Part shown: positions 58,562 to 64,000 of the stretch, piece by piece
Layout of the letters: each line of letters opens with the position of its first letter
Position numbering within the stretch: position 1 is the first letter of the stretch
From: Diphasiastrum complanatum
Lineage: Eukaryota > Streptophyta > Lycopodiopsida > Lycopodiales > Lycopodiaceae
Direction of reading: 5' to 3'
Length of the DNA: 64,000 bases
Assembly (NCBI GenBank): GCA_029204225.1
Contig: CM055109.1
Span: 43,525,054 to 43,589,053 of the forward strand
Notes under the pieces: model-generated
Database searches by the model: none
What the model saw: the letters and a program-made list of their open reading frames with translations, nothing else
Told to the model about the DNA's origin: nothing
Position numbers and translations under genes: made by a program

Positions 58562-59679
58562 CTCCCTCTTCAACTAGTTTTAGCATAGACTTTGATAGCA
58601 CTCCAAGTGAAGTCCTATGCTTCATGAAGAAGTCTTTTCCCAATGCTTTGGTAAAGATATCAGCTACACATTCCCTTGAAGACACATGTTGAAGCTCCAC
58701 CTCCTTTGCAATGACTTGCTCCCTCACAAAGTGATATTGTATCTCAATATGCTTGCTCCTAGCATGAAAGATAGGATTAAATGCCATTCTTTGGGCTGAT
58801 TGATTGTCACAAAAGATGATTGGGCTCTCTGAAAAATCCAGCAAGTGAAGATCCTTGATCATCCTCTTGATCCATACCATCTCCTTTGTGCAATGTGTAA
58901 GAGCTTTGTACTCGGCCTCACTAGATGACAATGATGATAGTGGCTTGTTTCTTTGACATCCATGATAAAGATCCATCACCTATGAAAATACAATAAGCAC
59001 TAATGGATTTTCTATCCATTACATCTCCAACATAGTCCAAATCTGAAAATCCAAAAAGATTAGGTGATGATCCTTCTTCATACAATATGCCAAAATCTCG
59101 ATTTCCAATGATGTACCTCAAAACTCGCTTTCCTAGCTTCGAATGCTCCTCACTAGGATCTTGCATGAATTGACTCAATATTCCAACACAATAGCCTAGA
59201 TCAGGTCTAGTGATGGTTACATAGATGAGTGAACCAACTAGCTTCCTATAGAGAGTAATGTCCTCGAAGGATCTTTCATTACCTCTTATAGTTACCTTTA
59301 CATGAGACTCCATAGGTGTATCAATAGCTTTTACATCTACCATATGAAATCTTTCTAGAATAGAATTAGCATACTTCTCTTGACAAATGAAAGCAGTTTG
59401 AGAATATCTAATGACTTCTATTCCCAAAATGTAATGCAAATTACCAAGATCATGCACCTCAAACTCCTTCTTAAGAGCATTCTTGATATCATCCACATCT
59501 TGATTGTCTCCACCACTCAAGATGATATCATCCACATAGATTAGCAAGATGGTAATATCATTTCCAGCAAACCTATTATAAAGTGAATGATCATACTCAC
59601 TCATAACAAAGCCTTGAGAGAGTAAAAAAGTGTTAAGCTTAGCATACCAACTCCTAGGTGCTTGCCTAAGGCCATACAA
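58557..59679 (-). pseudogene. Copia E3 RT C-terminal part and RNase H
   Basis: SLYGLRQAPRSWYAKLN, the RT active site LLIYVDDIILSGG, LGNLHYILGIEV, YRKLVGSLIYVTITRPDLGY, RYIIGNRDFGILYEE, SISAYCIFIGDGSLSWM. A one-base insertion near 58,935 shifts the frame, and then SSSEAEYKALTH, FCDNQSAQRMAF and ARSKHIEIQYHF run to KSMLKLVEEGV. This is the one E-family copy here with the whole RT/RNase H region and no module. Only two lesions fall in this part: the insertion, and a stop just upstream at about 59,686. Confidence 0.92.
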
Positions 59680-59685
59680 ACTCTT

Positions 59686-61390
59686 TTATAGAAGACACAC
59701 ATGATTTGGCTTTGTTGATGAAATGTAGCTCTCGGGTTGCTCCATGTACACTTCCTCCTCAAGATCACCATTCAAGAATGCATTTGAAATGTCCATTTGC
59801 GATAGATCCCATCCATAAAGTGTAGCAAGTGAAATGATGACTCGAATGCTTACCATCTTTGCCACGGGTGCAAAGGTCTCATCATAGTCAATCCCTTGTT
59901 GTTGAGCATATCCTTTCGCCACTAACCGTGCCTTGTATTTGTTGATAGATCCATCTTGGTTTGTCTTCACCTTGAAGATCCATTTGCATCCAATAGCTTT
60001 CTTGTCCTTAGGCAACTCCACCTTTCTCCATGCTCCATTCTTTATAAGAGCTTGATACTCAAGATCCATTGCTTGGATCCACTCCTCTTCTTTCCTTGCT
60101 TGATCTACACTTGTAGGCTCATCCAAAGAGGTTAGAAAAGCAACATAATTTCCAGAAACTACTTGCTTAACCTTTTGATCATATGTGAGCCTTGAAGGTC
60201 CTTGTCTTTCTCTTGATGTTCTCCTTGGTTTTTGACTTGATGAAGAACCATCATCATCACCATCCAAAGTAGGATCCTTCTTGTCAGCATCAAGAATGTT
60301 AGATCCATCCACACTACCATCAATCATGCTTGAAGACACTTTTGGAATGTTCTCCTCATAAAAAATGACATCTCTACCAACAATCACTTTTCTAGTAGAA
60401 GGAATGTAAACCTTGTAGGCTTTACTTACCTCACTATATCCAACCAAAATACCTCTTTTTGAAGATGGATCCTCCTTGGTCCTATCATCAAGAGTAATGT
60501 TGACATAGCATGTGCATCCAAATGTTCTTAGAAAGTTGACACTCGGCCTCCTCTTGAATATCATCTCAAATGGTGTCCTTCCATCCAAAACAGCACTCGG
60601 CCACCTATTGCACAAGAAATTGGCACACAATAAAGCTTGATCCCAAAATGGTTTTTCAAGATTAGCACTTAACCTCATAGATTTAGAACTTTCACATAAA
60701 GTCCTATTCTTCCTTTCAGCCACTCCATTTTGTTGTGGGGTCCTTGATGTTGTATACTCCCTCTTGATTCCATGCTCATCACAAAAGGCCTTGAACTTGT
60801 TAGATATGTACTCACCACCATTGTCACCTCTCAAGCACTTGATCTTTGTGGAAAATTGGTTCTCCCTTGCATTCTTGAACTTGACAAAGACATCATACAC
60901 TTCATCCTTTCTCTTTAGTAGATATATCCAACAAAATCTACTAAAATCATCAATGAATGTTACATATATCTTAGCTCCACTATTACTAATTGTAGTAAAT
61001 CCATGAATATCCGAATGTACAAGCTGAAAAGGCTTTCTAGAAATAGATCTAGTATAAGTTAGTCTATGTGACTTAGACAAAGCACAAGACTCAAAAACAT
61101 GCTTGACATCACTTAAGTAACTTGGAAGACCAATCACAACCTTCTTTCTTGCCATTACCTCCAATGACTTGAAGTTGAGGTGTCCCATCCTTTTGTGCCA
61201 AACCTCTTGAATAGAAATTTGCTCTCTTGCAGCACATCCAACCTGGTTAGCAATAACACAAGCATCTAGTTTGAACAACTTCCCTTGTCTTTTACCTTTT
61301 CCAACCAGGTCATCCTTCCTTTTGATCAAACAAGCATCTCCATCAAACTCCACCTTGAGGCCTTTACTTAGCATTTGGTTCACACTAAGT
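59686..61390 (-). pseudogene. Copia E3 integrase and RT N-terminal part
   Basis: From right to left: VWHKRMGHLNFKSLEVMA, HSDIHGFTTIS, SRFCWIYLLKRKDEV (Trp kept, unlike E2), [129 protein letters not shown] and MDISNAFLNGDLEEEVYM. The 604-codon frame stops at a TAA at 59,686 within CLL*KSLYG. The pre-integrase Cys of CESCALS is Phe (FESCALS). Confidence 0.92.
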
Positions 61391-62429
61391 ATTCTTGGTA
61401 ATAGATGGAATAAACAAGACATCCTCCAAATGAACATTCCTATTTGTAGAGAGAGAAATAGGAATTGTGCCAATCCCTTTGATTGCACACTCACCATCAT
61501 TGGTCGTGTAGATCACCCTCTTGTCATCTCCATATGCCAACAAATAAGTGAAGTAAACTTTGTGAAAAGTCATGTGTGAACTTGCTCCACTAGCAATCCA
61601 AGGATCTAGATCTCCATCATTAGCAAGCATACATGAAGACATCACAAAAGCATCATCATTTGCATCTTGAACATCCAAACCATCCTCATCAAGAGTAAGA
61701 TTACCTTGCTTGTCTCCTTGATCTCTCTTCTTCTTGTAGCACTCACTTGCAAAGTGTCCTTTGATGCCACAATAGATGCACTTGAGCTTTGATCTATCCG
61801 TCTTTTTGCCACTTGAAGAAGCATCCACTTGATCTTGCCCTTTAGACCACTTACTTTTGGTTTTGCCCTTGAATTTGCCCTTTGTGAACATAGCATCTTC
61901 TTGAAATGTCGATGTAGATCCACCTCTTGCTTGAAGCCTATATTCCTCATTGATCAAGATCTCTTAAAGATAAGAATTACTTGAATAAGCTCTCCTTCCT
62001 TAATGCTTTCATCAATGCAAGCCAACTCATCATTCAATGCTTTCATTCTCAAAACAAAAGTACTTGGACTTTCTTCATTATTTTAAAAACAAGAAAAATT
62101 TTGCCTTCTTAGATTCAACACTCTAGAAGTAGACTTGGATTCATAAAGCTTCTTCAATGAATTCCAAGCCTTCAAAAATGATGTGCACTTACCAACTTCC
62201 TTGAGAAGTTCATTGGTAGCATTCATCTTTATCATGTGTAGAGCCTTCTTGGCCCTCTTGTCATACCTCATTTGATCTTGTTGTGTTGTTGGTCTCTCCT
62301 CCAAACCTACAACAATATCCAAAACATCATTCATCTCAAGAAGTGACTCCATCCTCACTTCCACAATGAATAGCTACTTGAGGTAAGCCTATCATTGGTT
62401 TCCAACATGACTCCAATCGAAGTTGCCAT
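61385..62429 (-). pseudogene. Copia E3 gag and protease, defective
   Basis: ATG at 62427-62429 starts gag. A base loss near 62,360 shifts the frame into 62083-62364. Roughly 75 bp are deleted at about 61,966, removing the QSIAIQKTLPSL part seen in E2. The knuckle CIYCGIKGHFASEC is intact. The protease reads DPWIASGASSHM: one Trp is lost and the catalytic Asp is replaced by Ala. A short deletion near 61,388 shifts the frame before QMLSKGL. Confidence 0.9.
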
Positions 62430-63590
62430 GTAGCAAAGACCTGATCTTCTCTTTCAGTTGTTTCAATGCACAAAGCACTCCTTTGAACAACAACAAATGC
62501 TTTCAAAAGAAATCACCAAGATTTGAAACTATCTCAAAAATTCTCTTCTAGCACTTATACCAAGCAAATCAACACATAGAATCATGGAATCTTGATCAAC
62601 TTATGATCTATCCTCAATCTAATGACTTTTGCCACTTCCTAAGATTGAAACAAAATCAAATGAAGTCCAGCAACCTTACTATCTAGAGATCCAATCAAAA
62701 TTAGGGTTTTGACAAAATCACAAAAAATTGACTATTCCAAATCTACATGCAAATGCTAAAAATTTGATATGCAATCTATAAGCCACTACTTAGGCTGATC
62801 CAATGATCCAAAAATCGGCCAAATACAGTATGTGAATTCAAAAATCGGATTTGATCAAGTATATTGACCTATATAGTGTTTTGATCTACAAAATATCCAA
62901 TCTACAAAAACAAAAAACTCGATTTTGATGTAGAATCCTCTCTAGCATGCTCTAGACTTGATATCTTCACCAAATCTGCTTGAATGATCTTTGGTTAGAA
63001 AGAGAAATACACTACCAATCTTACCAATGTAGAAAAATCAGCATCTACACACAAAATGAGATGCAAACACTAATAAAACTTGATCAAACTTGAATAAAAT
63101 AAAAAAGTATTGTTGTTGTCCATACAAAACCAGCGAGCTACTGTATTTCACACATGTGGATCCAAAAATAGCAAATATAGATCATTCTATGCATAAAATT
63201 GCAAGCAATCACCAAGATAGTGCACCAATGGATAGTAGAACCCAAGAGAACCATGTATAAGCATGAAATGAGATAGAGAAGAGAGAAGATCATTCTCTCC
63301 ATGAGTTACATCCATAGTAGGTCCAAACCCTATTTGGCCACTTGGCTTTCCCACCAAAATGCTAACCCTACTAATTTTGGGTCTAGATTCAATGTACCCA
63401 ACTATTCAAATTTGAATCTACTCAAACTCGCATTCTGACTTTCCCACACTTTCAAAAAGTGTTTATTCAAATGAAATTTGGACTAATGAACTTTGAAAAG
63501 TCAATCTCCAAGTCTAAAACAAGTTTTGGCCTCAATATGCCAAATATGGAAATATAGCAAAATGTGATGAAACTAGTTGAATCTTTCACA
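62430..63590 (-). mobile_element. Copia E3 leader and 5' LTR lacking primer site
   Basis: The leader resembles that of E2 up to CACCAAATC (about 62,976). It then joins LTR sequence at CTTGAATGATC, so about 90 bp with the primer site and the first 34 bp of the LTR are missing. The LTR portion is 62979-63590 and ends AATCTTTCACA. The TATA motif is lost: TTACATCC is followed by ATAGTAGG where E1 has TTTTATAGCAGG. Confidence 0.9.
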
Positions 63591-64000
63591 CTACATGATT
63601 ACGTAGCCAAAGATATAGTATTGAATTCTCAGAAAATTTCTACTAGTTACGAAATCAATACAGAGATGCATGCATTCTGACTCAAATTGAACGGAATAAA
63701 GAAATAGTATTGATTCAGAAAAACAAGATCAGATGCGAATAGAAACCGTGCACTCTAAAGTTATCTCTGAGTAACTAAGAATAAGTCCGAAATAAGTGAC
63801 TTTGCTGATGAGCAGTAGCACAATAGCAATTCTAAAATAAATCTCTAAAAGTCTGAGCTAGAATGCTCAAGAGAATTCAAGCTTGAAAGCTAGATAGAGA
63901 GCTAACTACAATACTTTCTGGTTGTGAATGATCTGCTTGATAAGAGTGCAGGAAGCATCATGTAATAACACTCAACTCCTTCACAATTCACAACGTCATT
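63591..64000 (-). repeat. LTR-like repeat, inverse of 4,930-5,335
   Basis: The reverse complement matches 4,930-5,335 from the CTCTCTATCTAG/CTCTCTCTC region to GGCTACGTAATCA. It runs off the window. E3 borders it at 63,590, so E3 probably inserted into this older LTR. Confidence 0.75.

Overview
The window is AT-rich plant nuclear DNA. It shows nested Ty1/copia and Ty3/gypsy retrotransposons, plant initiator-Met tRNA primer sites (TGGTATCAGAGC) and one recognisable host gene. The lineage of the plant cannot be fixed from this sequence. Almost every retrotransposon reading frame is broken by stops, frameshifts or deletions, which points to an old retrotransposon graveyard with some younger copies in it.

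Layout: 1-2.9 kb holds no clear gene, only LTR-like remnants. At 2.9-6.8 kb lie gypsy pieces in both orientations (integrase on +, gag on -). At 9.6-12.4 kb a plus-strand non-autonomous copia-like element ('H') has an internal tandem duplication and a well-defined 3' LTR. At 12.8-13.4 kb are two exon-like blocks, one resembling the N-terminal domain of CACTA transposases. At 14.5-22.6 kb are two nested minus-strand copies, E1 and E2, of one copia family with a 649-bp LTR. At 22.6-26.1 kb are gypsy-type remnants around a 23/25-bp minisatellite. At 26.3-29.6 kb is copia B (minus). The stretch 29.6-35.2 kb is mostly featureless, with one long hairpin. At 35.2-42.3 kb are a gypsy gag, copia F (minus), copia E (plus) and a copia-gypsy junction. 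At 42.3-46.3 kb is copia D (minus), and at 46.5-50.4 kb are mixed pieces and copia C (minus). The stretch 50.7-51.5 kb is a decayed plus-strand copia. At 53.6-55.2 kb is the host gene, an FHY1/FHL-like gene on the minus strand, with a CpG-rich upstream region carrying a paired G-box. At 55.7-58.4 kb is copia G (plus). At 58.4-63.6 kb is E3, a third copy of the E family and the only one that keeps a full reverse transcriptase region. The last 0.4 kb is the inverse of a repeat at 4.9-5.3 kb.

The most interesting structure is a non-RT 'module' of about 0.85-0.9 kb. It sits in E1, E2 and, partly, in the different family copia C, at the place where reverse transcriptase should begin, just after the integrase-RT linker. 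A related segment follows the same linker motif in element H and recurs at 4 kb. These look like non-autonomous copia lineages that share a replacement cargo. E3, which still has RT, has lost its PBS, LTR TATA box and protease aspartate. E2 keeps a PBS, and E1 and E2 keep LTR TATA boxes, but they have lost RT. The one host gene probably encodes a carrier for phytochrome A nuclear import.
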